In this document: piece by piece, positions 1 through 9,662 of the stretch | Layout of the letters: the number at the start of each line of letters is the position of its first letter | Numbering within the stretch: the stretch's first letter is position 1 | Assembly: GCA_963691815.1 (NCBI GenBank) | Contig: OY829669.1 | Location: 619,019-683,018 of the forward strand | DNA length: 64,000 bases | DNA from: Echiichthys vipera | Lineage: Eukaryota; Chordata; Actinopteri; Perciformes; Trachinidae | Reading direction: 5' to 3' | Made by a program: the position numbers and the translations under genes | The notes under the pieces: model-generated | Databases searched by the model: none | The model's input: the letters and a program-made list of their open reading frames with translations, nothing else | What the model was told of the DNA's origin: nothing

Positions 1-202
1 GATGTGTCCCAGATGATCTGGATCCATGTGACATCACTTCATCACTTCACGTTTGTATGAAAGGAGACATCTCATCATATCTGAGCATCGTCATGATCTG
101 TGTGAGACATTCAACTGGGAACCAATCACATCCAGTGTTTAGTGAACGTTGAGCCCCGGCAGCGTCCAATCAGGTGCATTCAGTCTTTGTAGATGGTGAC
201 CT

Positions 203-233
203 CCTCCTCCTCCTCCTCCTCCTCCTCCTCCTC
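203..233. repeat. (TCC)n microsatellite in an intron of copy A
   Basis: Uninterrupted TCC tract. Matching GGA tracts lie in copies B (about 13252-13282) and C (about 28556-28588). It codes for nothing in the gene model. Confidence 0.9.
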
Positions 234-267
234 ATATTCTTCATCGTGTTACTCAAACGTTTCTTAC

Positions 268-3200
268 TTGGTTTGGACCTCTGGAGCTCTAAACAGCAGC
301 AGGAGACACACAAGAGGGTTTGTGTCAGTTCAGCAGCTTCATGACTTCACTAAACACATCACTTCATCATCACACAAGTGTCCCTCCGGGTTCTGTGGTG
401 TGTGTGAGGGTCAGGGACCCACCATTGGGCTTCAGATCAGTCTGTTTGAAGTGTAAAGTTTAATATGTGATAAACTCATGCGATGTCTAGTTTTGGAGAG
501 AAAGGGCCTCATGATTGGTGTGATTGTCTCGTTGGAACTCGGGGTGGAAAACACGATAACGAGGAGCACGAGGAGCCTCAGCAACGTCGTATGTGTGCAC
601 AGAAATACGAGGCTGACGGTCGAGGGACAGATGATGTCATCCACAAAACACAGAAGCATCTAAAGAGACGTCCAATCACAAACACACGCTTCTTACCCTT
701 CCAAAGCCTCGGACACGGCGTCGACCAGCACCTCCACGGTCGTCTGAAGACAAACAACAGTTGGATTTAAAACCAAGGATTTTAGCGTGGACAATAATGA
801 TGATGAGCACAAACGAAAGGTGGGGACTTTACCGCTTCGTGCTGCTGCATTTCATGTTCCACCTCAGCGAGGAACAAACTACAGCGGAGGACACAGAAAT
901 ATGAACATGTGGACAAACAGAGGTTCACAAGAGAAAGGCAGTAACATCACATCTGTTACTGAAACATTCACTAAAGAACCCTAAAAACCCTTTAAACCCC
1001 CGAATTGCTCCCCGTGCTGCGCATGGGTGTGTGAATGTTGTGTGAGTGGTGACATTAGATGGTCTGTAGATGTCCACTGCCATCAGTGTGAACGTCTGTG
1101 TGAACGGGTGAATGTGACAAACACGGTGAAATGCGGGCGGCGTTGTAGATAGCGGTTGTCTGTGGAGCACATGTGAATGGACTGCTAAATGGACTTGTAC
1201 TTATATATATATATACTACTCAAGGCGCTATAAGAGTACAAGTCCATTCACCAGTCCATTTACATGTGCGCCACACGTGTCTCACCGACCACCGCCGTCT
1301 ACATCACCGCCCGCCATTTTGCGTCCTTCTCAACAAAAGCAGGACACTTCTCTCCTCCGTCGTCCGGAGTAACTTTTGAAAGTGAGCGACGCCCTCTAGA
1401 GGACGCTTTGATCGACATTCATTCCAACGTAAAGGAGCGTGAAAGCACGATGACGCAGACGGTGAGAACGATGAGAACGATGAGAACGGTGAGAACGGTG
1501 AGAACGTTGAGAACGATGAGAACGGTGAGAACGGTGAGAATGATGAGAACGTACGTCTCATTTCACGCACTAAATGTCTCGTTTGCAGCTGAGACCATCG
1601 GTCGAGCGTCCAATCACAAACAGACGCTTCTTACTCTCCCAAAGTCGTGGCCACCTCATCGACCAGCTCTGCCACGGTCGCCTGAAGACGGAACAACAGT
1701 TGGATTTAAAACCAAGGATTTTAGCGTGGACAATAATGATGATGAGCACAAATGAAAGGTGGGGCCTTTACCTCTCCGTGCTCCTGCAGATACTCGTCCA
1801 CCTCAGCGAGGTTCAATCTACAGCAGAGGACACAGAAACATGAACATGTGGACAAACAGAGGTTCACAAGAGAAAGGCAGTAACATCACATCTGTTACTG
1901 AAACATTCAATATGACAAACATGAAGAAACAGACAACAACATGAACGAGGACAGAATCAAACAAACAGTGTTCGACTGAATCCGACTAATCCGACGAACA
2001 CGCCCTCTACAAAAGAGGCCGTGAATCTTCTAAAGTCCTTTCACCGCCCGATGACCTCATCAGCTGAGGTCACCAGCGTCCCGTCCTTACTGTGAACAGC
2101 TTGGACGATTCCCCGTGTCCCCCTCCTGAGGTGCTGAATGGGTTTCCAGAAGCATCTCTGTGCCCCCCAAAGTCCTTCTCCAGGACCTCTCTGAACTCCT
2201 CCCACACCCGCTGCTTTGCCTCTGACCCAGCAGAGGCTGCAGCCCTTCAGACCTGTGGGGACCTTAGAACCACCTCCGGAGTCTTCTGGGAGACCAGATC
2301 CTGAAGGCCTCCTTCTTCAGGGGGACCCCTGACCCTCGGGGTCCACCACAGTGTTCCAGGGTCCCCGCCCCTTGAGGCACATCACAAACTGGATCCTGGA
2401 CCTTTGGCCTAGGGTGCTCTGGAACCAGGTCCACTTCTGAGCCTTCTTCTGTTCCAACATGGTGTTTGTTAAAGACGATCCAGGACCAGCACACAAGTCT
2501 AACAACAGACGCTGGGGATTAGATCAGGGAGGCCGTTCCTCCCAATCACGCCTCTCCAGGTGTCTCCATCTTTGCCCACGTGGGCGTTGAAGTCTCCCAG
2601 CAGAACTATGGAGTCCCCAGGAGCCTCAGCAACGTCGTACATGTGCACAGAAATACGAGGCTGACGGTCGAAGGACAGATGATGTCATCCGTGAAACACA
2701 GAAGCGTCTAAAGAGACGTCCAATCACAAACAGACGCTTCTTACCCTTCCAAAGCCTCGGACACTCTACCGACCAGGTCTGCCCAGGCCACCTGAAGACG
2801 GGACCACAGTTGGATTCAAAACCAAGGATTTTAGCGTGGACAAAAATGATGATGAGCACAAATGAAAGGTGGGGATTTTACCATTTCATGCTCCTCCAGC
2901 TTTTGTTCCAAGTCAGCGAGGTACAATCTACAGCAGAGGACACAGAAATATGAACATGTGGACAAACAGAGGTTCACAAGAGAAAGGCAGTAACATCACA
3001 TCTGTTACTGAAACATTCAATATGACAAACATGAAGAAACAGACAACAACATGAACGAGGACAGAGTCAAACGATGAGTGGAGAACATCTAAACATCAGC
3101 TGGAGAAGTCCATAAACACAGACTCCGTGAATAAGGAAGTGAGTGAATGCATGAATGAAAGCTCAGACGTGGTGTGAGACAGGGACGTGTGAGATGGAGA

Positions 3201-3367
3201 CATGAGGACGTGTCCTCACCTGTAGTCGTCCTCTGGCTCGGAGGGTCGAGCGTCTGAAACACACAAATAAACAGTTTGGACGTGTTTCCTGTTTCCTGTC
3301 AGCACACGTGTCCTGTCGTCCTCAGTGTGTCAACAACCACAATATGTGATCAAAGTGTGTGTGTTTG

Positions 3368-3398
<31 letters not shown>

Positions 3399-4034
3399 AC
3401 TTTCTCACCAGTTACAGAAAGCAGGAGGAGTCCAGCTGCCAGGGCTGCAACACACAAACACTTGTTACACACACAGGGCTCTTATTGTGAAGGAGCCACA
3501 GCTTCCTGCGATACACAAACACTCATTACACACACAGGGCTCTTATTGTGAAGGAGCCACAGCTTCTTGCGATACACAAACACTCGTTACACACACAGGG
3601 CTCTTATTGTGAAGGAGCCACAGCTTCCTGCTCCTGGAACTGAACGTGTGACTCTGATTGGCTGTGGGAGACGCTGTAATAAACACTGGTTTTCGGGTCG
3701 TTTTTACTCATTATAGGTCATTTTAAGTTGTTTTTGGTCGTTTTAAGTAATTTTTTGTCGTTTTAGGTCGATTTTAGTCGTTTTAGTCATTTTCAGGTCG
3801 TTTTTAATTGTTGTAGGTCGTTTTTAGTTATTATAAGTCGTGTTTACGTCGTTTTTAGTCGTTTTTAGTCGTTTTTAGTCGTTTTTAGATTGTTTTTAAT
3901 TAGTTTCTGGGTCTGCCGTCTTCTCTGTTACGCATCTCCGCATCGTCCGCATCCGGACGCCGCGTCACTTTGTCGTGATGAAGTGAATAAAGAGCGCACT
4001 CACCAACAGTCAGGGCGATCTTTGGAGTCATCAT
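268..4034 (-). CDS. Secreted helical-repeat protein, copy A (3' end outside window)
   Basis: Ten exons can be read on the minus strand: 4004-4034 (start codon at 4034), 3409-3444, 3220-3253, 2882-2927, 2745-2791, 1772-1817, 1635-1681, 833-878, 697-743 and 268-288. All introns are GT-AG. The joined exons give 133 codons plus two bases without a stop. Residues 1 to about 24 form a signal peptide (MMTPKIALTV, then a Leu-rich core). A short acidic segment (ARPSEPEDDYR) and three 31-residue modules follow, each from a 46-nt plus a 47-nt exon (LYLADLEQKLEEHEM, LNLAEVDEYLQEHGE and LFLAEVEHEMQQHEA begin them). No Cys is seen. The last two exons found in B and C would lie before base 1. The second half of module 1 (VGRVSEALEG) differs from B and C (VDRLHKALEG) and resembles module 3. 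The family was not recognised. A secreted helical peptide or apolipoprotein-like product is inference. Head to head with copy B. Confidence 0.72.
1030..1271 (-). mobile_element. MITE-like teleost repeat remnant, with hairpin, in an intron of copy A
   Basis: Contains the segment AATGGACTTGTACTTATATA and a 'ttcacccgttcacacagacg' type stretch that I associate with a common fish interspersed repeat. Arms 1165-1201 and 1235-1271 are an imperfect inverted repeat of 37 bases around an AT-rich centre. Confidence 0.5.
1455..1553. repeat. 9-bp minisatellite in copy A intron
   Basis: Tandem units of the type GAGAACGGT/GAGAACGAT, about eleven copies. The same array is much longer in B and C. Confidence 0.85.
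2040..2625 (-). mobile_element. RTE-type LINE relic (endonuclease region) in copy A intron
   Basis: On the minus strand the end near 2600 reads LLGDFNAHVGKDGDTWRG, the DFNAH motif of APE-type LINE endonucleases, followed by LCAGPGSSLTNTML and a WFQSTLGQRSRIQFV segment, which fit RTE/Cfdp2-like elements. Frames are broken. It lies between the exon pairs of modules 1 and 2 and is longer than the relics in B and C. Confidence 0.7.
3450..3625. repeat. Threefold ~62-base repeat before exon 2 of copy A
   Basis: The segment with ACACACAGGGCTCTTATTGT and AAGGAGCCACAGCTTC occurs three times in a row at the intron 1 acceptor side. B (9975-10100) and C (25315-25424) have about two copies and D about one. 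This is a tandem repeat with copy-specific length. Confidence 0.75.
3700..3900. repeat. Degenerate GTCGTTTTTA repeat, copy A intron 1
   Basis: Irregular tandem 10-base units of the type GTCGTTTTTA. Equivalent tracts on the other strand lie in B (9800-9912), C (25110-25235) and D (34300-34382). Confidence 0.7.
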
Positions 4035-4135
4035 GTCTGCAGCAGCGAGTCGTCTCACTTCATGACTCCACAGTTCACCTGCTCAGGTATATATAGTGAG
4101 GTGTGAGGAGCCCCGGGCTCGTCTCTGCTCACATG
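4035..4135 (-). promoter_or_regulatory. Core promoter of copy A
   Basis: TATATATA at 4088-4095 (read on the minus strand) lies 61 bases before the start codon, the same distance as in the other three copies. The upstream ~40 bases (GC-rich CCCGGGGCTCC) and the leader are also conserved in all four. The transcription start is inferred about 30 bases downstream of the TATA box. Confidence 0.65.
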
Positions 4136-4167
4136 TTCACCGACTGCTGCCAGCTGTTTCTTCCTAA

Positions 4168-4628
4168 TCACACAACATCTGTTTGAACATGTGTGGATTC
4201 ATCATTATAATATTAAAACATTAAAGGAGAGAGCAAACAGAGTTGAAGAGTAAAGATTTGCTTTGGGTCCACTCCTGGAAGCTTTTTACCGATGGACTTG
4301 AAGACATAAAGACGTCCATATGTTGATTCAGAACTCCTCAGATCCTTCTGTCCCTGCAGGCTGCACCTGTTCACTAGGTATTAGGTATGAGTTTATTTAA
4401 AACACATGATGACACGTGGTTAAAGAAGAGAGAATTAGCCAGAAGGCTAGTTTTCATCTGTAGTCCCCTGGCCATGATGTGAAAAAGCATTAAAAATTAG
4501 TCTCCTGATAAATGAATGTTCCCTAACAAGACCACACTACTGTACGATGTTGGAGAAGTTTAATTGGAATAGCCGGGGAATGCAAGAAGGTGGGGTGAGG
4601 GTGCGTTTAAGTGGGATGAAGAGAGGGT
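4168..4628 (-). repeat. Spacer flank repeat next to copy A
   Basis: About 470 bases from AACATCTGTTTGAACATG to the start of the 27-bp minisatellite. It is repeated at 7423-7885, 9057-9527, 22485-22955, 24350-24826 and 33536-34013. No coding sense was seen. Confidence 0.8.
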
Positions 4629-6850
4629 TGATCGTGATAGAGGACGTGGATAGATCGTCTGGGATGAAGGCTGTGGGTCGATATTCGGGGATGAAGGATG
4701 TGGGTCGATAGTTGGGGATGAAGGACGTGGGTCGAACGTCGTGGTTGAAAGACGTGGGTCGATCATCATGGATGAAGGACGTGGGTCGATCGTCTGGGGA
4801 TGAAAGACGTGGGTCGATCGCTGGGGATGATGATAGTGGGTCGATCCTCGAGGATGAAGGTCGTGGCTCGATTGTCGGGGATGAAGGTCGTAGGTTGATC
4901 CTCGAGGATGAAGGTCGTGGGTCGATCATTGGGGATGAATATAGTGGGTCGATCGTCGGGGATGAAGGACTGGGTAGTTAGTCAGTGATGAAGGACATGG
5001 GTCGAACGTCGAGAATGAAGCACGTGGGTCGATCGTTGGGGATGAAGGACGTGGGTCGATCATCATGGATGAAGGACTGGGTAGTTCGTCAGTGATGAAG
5101 GACATGGGTCGAACGTCGTAAATGAAGATAGTGGGATGATCGTCGAGGATAAAGGTCGTGGGTCGATCGTTGGGGATGAAGGACGTGGGTAGATAGTTGG
5201 GGATGAAGGATGTGGGTCGATCATTTGGGATGAAGGTGGTGGGTCGAACATCGAGGATGACGGAAATGGGTCGATCGACGAGGATAAAGGTCGTGGGTCG
5301 AACATAGAGGATGAAGGACGTGGGTCGAACGTCGAGGATAAAGGTCGTGGGTCGATCGTTGGGGATGAAGGACGTGGGTAAATCGTTGGGGATGAAGATA
5401 GTGGGTCGAACGTCAAGGATGAAGGTCTTGAGTTGATCGTTGGGGATGAAAGACGTGTGGGTCATTCGTCGTGGATGAAGGATGTGGGTCGATCGTTGGG
5501 GATGAAGATAGTGGGTCGATCGTTAGGGATGAAGGTCGTGGGTCGATCGTCGTGGATGAAGGATGTGGGTCGATCGTTTGGGATGAAGATAGTGGGTCGA
5601 TCGTTGGGGATGAAGATAGTGGGTCGAACGTCAAGGATGAAGGTCGTGGGTCGATCGCTGTGGATAAAGGATTTGGGTCGATCGTTTGGGATGAAGATAG
5701 TGGGTCGATCGTTGGGGATGAAGGATGTGGGTCGATCGTTGGGGATGAAGGACGTGGGTCGAATGTCTGGGGATGAAGGACGTGGGTCGATTTTCTGGGG
5801 ATGAAGATAGTGGGTCGATCCTCGAAGATGAAGGTCCTTGGTCGAACGTCGAGGATGAAGGTCGTGGGTCGATCGTCGTTAATGAAGGATGTGAGTCGAT
5901 CGTTGGGGATGAAGATAGTGGGTCGAACGTCAAGGATGAAGGTTGTGGATCGATCGTCGTGGATGAAGGATGTGGGTCGATCATTGGGGATGAAGATAGT
6001 GGGTCGAACGTCTGGGATGAAGGATGTTTGTGGATCGTTTGAGATAAAGGATGTGGGTCGATCCCCGGGGATGAAGGACGTGGGTCCATCGTCGGGGATG
6101 AAGGACGTTGGTCGAACGTGGGTCGTCGTTGGGGATGAAGGACGTTGGTCGAACGTCGAGGATGAAGGACGTGGGTAGATCGCCGTGGTTGAAAGACGTG
6201 GGTCGATCATCATGGATGAAGGACGTGGGTCGATCATCATGGATGAAGGACGTGGGTCGATCGTCGTGGATAAAGGATTTGGGTCGATCGTTTGGGATGA
6301 AGGATGTGGGTCGATCGTTGGGGATGAAGGACGTTGGTGGAACATGGGTCGATCGTTGGGGATGAAGGACGTGGGTCGAACGTCGAGGATGAAGGACGTG
6401 GGTCGATCGTCTTGAATCAAGGACGTGGGTCGATCTCCGTGGTTGAAAGATGTGGGTCGATCATCATGGATGAAGGACGTGGGTTGATGGTCGGGGATGA
6501 AGGACGTAGGTCGATCATCGGAACGAAGGACGTGGGTCGATAGTCTGGGATGAAGGACGTGGGTCGATCGTCTGGGGATGAAGATAGTTGGTCGATCCTC
6601 GAAGATGAAGGTCATGGGTCGATCGTCAGGGATGAAGGTCGTGGGTCGATCATTGAGGATGAAGGTCGTGGGTCGAACGTCGAGGATGAAGATAGTGGGT
6701 CGAACATCGAGGATAACGGACATGGGTCGAACTTCGAGGAAGAAGGACGTGGGTCGTTCGTCGGGGATGAAGGTCGTGGGTCGATCGTCATGGATGAAGG
6801 TCGTGGGTCGATCGTCGGGGATGAAGGACGTGGGTCGATCATCGGGGATG
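4629..6850. repeat. 27-bp CpG-rich minisatellite, block 1
   Basis: About 82 copies of a 27-base unit built from GATGAAGGACGTGGG and TCGATCGTCGGG. Units vary at a few fixed places (GGACGTG, GGTCGTG or GATAGTG; GATCG or AACGT). As 27 is a multiple of three, several frames stay open on both strands, coding 9-residue repeats such as PTSFIPDDR or MKDVGRSSG. These are taken as non-coding. Confidence 0.95.
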
Positions 6851-7422
6851 AATGGTGCGAAGAGGGTTGAGGTTTGTGTGGATGTCACACCTGCCCAGGG
6901 AGCGGGCCTCAGAGGGGGGTTCCACCTTGATGTGTGTTCATCAACCCCCAACACTTCATTGGATGAGACGAGAATGGACCGTTCGGATATCGCTTTTTGG
7001 GACGACCAGAGGGTATTTGGGAACTGGAAACCAAAATTGCTAAGACGAACACACTTCAAGAGTTGGGATGATGGGGGAGATGATGTATCCAGCACGTCTG
7101 GTCTGGATGACGGGGATGAGGTGGTCATCTGCCGATGGTGAGTGTTTGGAGCAATATGGGGTTCTGTGTTATGTAGGTCTGATTAACACGTTTATGCAGG
7201 GGTGAAATGAAATAGAAGTGCTGGTGCTCCGGCGAGCTGTTTGGCTTTGTATATGCAATTATTTGGATTTAGGAATGAGAGGGGGTTGATGAAAAAAGAA
7301 AAGTATTCTTCTACTTTAATGGGTATTACACCTTTGCTAAAGTTTAATAAAAATCCTGTAGATATTGGCATGGTGCCTTTTTAACAAGTAATACATAATT
7401 AGCCTAATTAGATTAGATCAAC
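6851..7422 (-). repeat. Composite spacer block, copy 1
   Basis: About 440 bases of non-tandem sequence plus an AT-rich linker, repeated at 16340-16861, 22956-23527 and 32180-32740, with partial copies at 8231-8425 and 8691-8852. A frame of about 95 residues (AKRVEVCVDVTP ... EVVICRW) is open in three of the four full copies. Differences between copies are mostly amino-acid changing, so it does not look selected. Confidence 0.75.
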
Positions 7423-7885
7423 ATCTGTTTGAACATGTGTGGATTCATCATTATAATATTAAAACATTAAAGGAGAGAGCAAACAGAGATGAAGAGTAAA
7501 GATTTGCTTTGGGTCCACTCCTGGAAGCTTTTCACCGTTGGACTTGAAGACATAAAGACGTCCATATGTTGATTCAGAACTCCTCAGATCCTTCGTCCCT
7601 GCAGGCTGCACCCGTTCACTAGGTATTAGGTATGAGTTTATCTAAAACACATGATTACACGTGGTTAAAGAAGACAGAATTAGCCAGAAGGCTAGTTTTC
7701 ATCTGTAGTCCCCCGGCTATAATGTGAAAAAGCAATAAAAATTAGTCTCATGATAAATGAATGTTCCCTAACAAGACCACACTATTGTACGAAGTTGGAG
7801 AAGTTTAATTGGAATAGCCGGGGAATGCAAGAAGGAGGGGTGAGGGTGCGTTTAAGTGGGATGGAGAGAGGGTCAGTGTCATGGA
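7423..7885 (-). repeat. Spacer flank repeat, second copy in the A-B spacer
   Basis: Repeats 4168-4628 in the same orientation. Its outer end (7859-7885) is a perfect inverted match to 9057-9083, which marks the inner arm of the A/B inversion. Confidence 0.75.
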
Positions 7886-7998
7886 CTCAGACTAAGTACT
7901 TGTATTGCTCAGTAAATATTTATTGAGAACGGGGAATCAACAGGGAGAACTAAAGTACCACACGCCGTGCGTGGAAAACAAAACCACCCACTCTGTAC
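7886..7998. other. Unassigned ~113-base segment near the inversion junction
   Basis: Sequence from CTCAGACTAAGTACTTG to CTCTGTAC occurs once in the window and sits between two partial copies of the spacer flank. No gene or known element was recognised. Confidence 0.4.
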
Positions 7999-8077
7999 AT
8001 TGGAATAGCCGGGGAATGCAAGAAGGTGGGGTGAGGGTGCGTTTGGGTGGGATGAAGAAAGGGTTGAGGGAATGATG

Positions 8078-9032
8078 AGAGGGTCGATTGCGATAAAGCC
8101 TGTGGGTCAATCATCATGGATGAAGGACCTGGGTCGATCATCATGGATGAAGGACCTGGGTCGATCATCAGGGATGAAGGTTGTGGGTCCATCGTCGAGG
8201 ATGAAGGTCGTGGGTCGATCGTTGGGGATGAATTGTGCAAAGAGGGTTGAGGTTTGTGTGGATGTCACACCTGCCCGGAGAGCGGGCCTCAGAGGGGGAT
8301 TCCACCTTGATGTGTGTTCATCTGCGATGAGGAGGTCATCTGCCGATAGTAAATGTTTGGAGCGATATGGGGTTCTGTGTTGCGGGGTTCGTTTAGGTGG
8401 GATGAAAAGAGGGTTGAGGGAATGATGAGAGAGTTGATCGAGATGAAGGCCGTGGGTCGATCGTTGGGGATGAAGATAGTGGGTCAAACATCGAGGATGA
8501 AGGACGTGGGTCGATCGTCGTGGATGAAGGACGTGGGTCGATCGTCGTGGATCAAGGGCGTGGGTCGATCGTTGGGGATGAAGGTCGTGGGTCGATCGTC
8601 GGGGATGAAGGACGTGGGTCGATCGTCGGGGATGAAGGATGTGGGGCGATCGTCGGGGATGAAGGACGAAGGTCGATCATCGGGGATGAATGGTGCGAAG
8701 AAGGTTGAGGTTTGTGTGGATGTCACACCTGCCCGGGGAGCCGGCCTCAGAGGGGGGTTCCACCTTGATGTTTGTTCATCAATCCCCAAAACTTCATTGG
8801 ATGAGACGTGAGTGGACGGAAATCACTTTTTGGGATGACCAGAGGGTATATCGAACGTTGAGGATGAAGGGCGTGGGTCGATCGTCTTGAATCAAGGACG
8901 TGGGTCGATCGTTTGGGATGAAGATAGTGGGTCGTACGTCGAGGATGAAGGTCGTGGGTCGATCGCCGTGGATGAAGGTCTTGGGTGGATCATTGGAGAT
9001 GAAGGCCATGGGTCGATCGTCGGTCTGAAGAT
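8078..9032. repeat. 27-bp minisatellite, block 2, with two partial composite blocks
   Basis: Minisatellite runs at 8078-8230, 8426-8690 and 8853-9032. They are interrupted at 8231-8425 and 8691-8852 by truncated copies of the composite block (AKRVEVCVDVTP region). Same orientation as block 1. Confidence 0.9.
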
Positions 9033-9056
9033 GTGTTGTCGGACAGGAGACCACAA

Positions 9057-9527
9057 TTCCATGACACTGACCCTCTCTCCATCCCACCCAAACGCACCCT
9101 CACCCCACCTTCTTGCATTCCCCGGCTATTCCAATTAAACTTCTCCAATATCGTACAATAGTGTGGTCTTTGTTAGGGAACATTAATTTATCATGAGACT
9201 AATTTTTATTGCTTTTTCACATCATGGCCGGGGGACTACAGATGAAAACTAGCCTTCTGGCTAATTCTGTCTTCTTTAACCACGTGTAATCATGTGTTTT
9301 AGATAAACTCATACCTATTACCTAGTGAACAGGTGCAGCCTGCAGGGACAGAAGGATCTGAGGAGTTCTGAATCAACATATGGACGTCTTTATGTCTTCA
9401 AGTCCAATGGTAAAAAGCTTCCAGGAGTGGACCCAAAGCAAATCTTTACTCTTCAACTCTGTTTGCTCTCTCCTTTAATGTTTTAATATTATAATGATGA
9501 ATCCACACATGTTCAAACAGATGTTGT
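9057..9527 (+). repeat. Spacer flank repeat next to copy B
   Basis: Inverted relative to 4168-4628 and 7423-7885. The orientation switch at about 9033-9057 is the inversion junction. Confidence 0.8.
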
Positions 9528-9564
9528 GTGATTAGGAAGAAACAGCTGGCAGCAGTCGGTGAAC

Positions 9565-9662
9565 ATGAGCAGAGACGAGCCCGGGGCTCCTCACACCTCA
9601 CTATATATACCTGAGCAGGTGAACTGTGGAGTCATGAAGTGAGACGACTCGCTGCTGCAGAC
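9565..9662 (+). promoter_or_regulatory. Core promoter of copy B
   Basis: TATATATA at 9602-9609, 61 bases before the ATG, inside a block conserved in all four copies. A two-codon frame ATG-AAG-TGA lies at 9634-9642. It falls close to the expected transcription start, so whether it is transcribed is uncertain. Confidence 0.65.

Noticed and set aside
1264..1755. Arg/Thr repeat frames over the 9-bp intronic minisatellite (also 11721-12293 and 27144-27599)
   Set aside because: They lie in introns of the gene model and follow a 9-base period with no stop.
5413..7128. 571-codon minus-strand frame reading from the composite block into 9-residue PTSFIPDDR repeats
   Set aside because: The unit is 27 bases, so frames persist on both strands. 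The non-repeat start of this frame is broken by a frameshift at 23460 and a stop at 32668 in sister copies.
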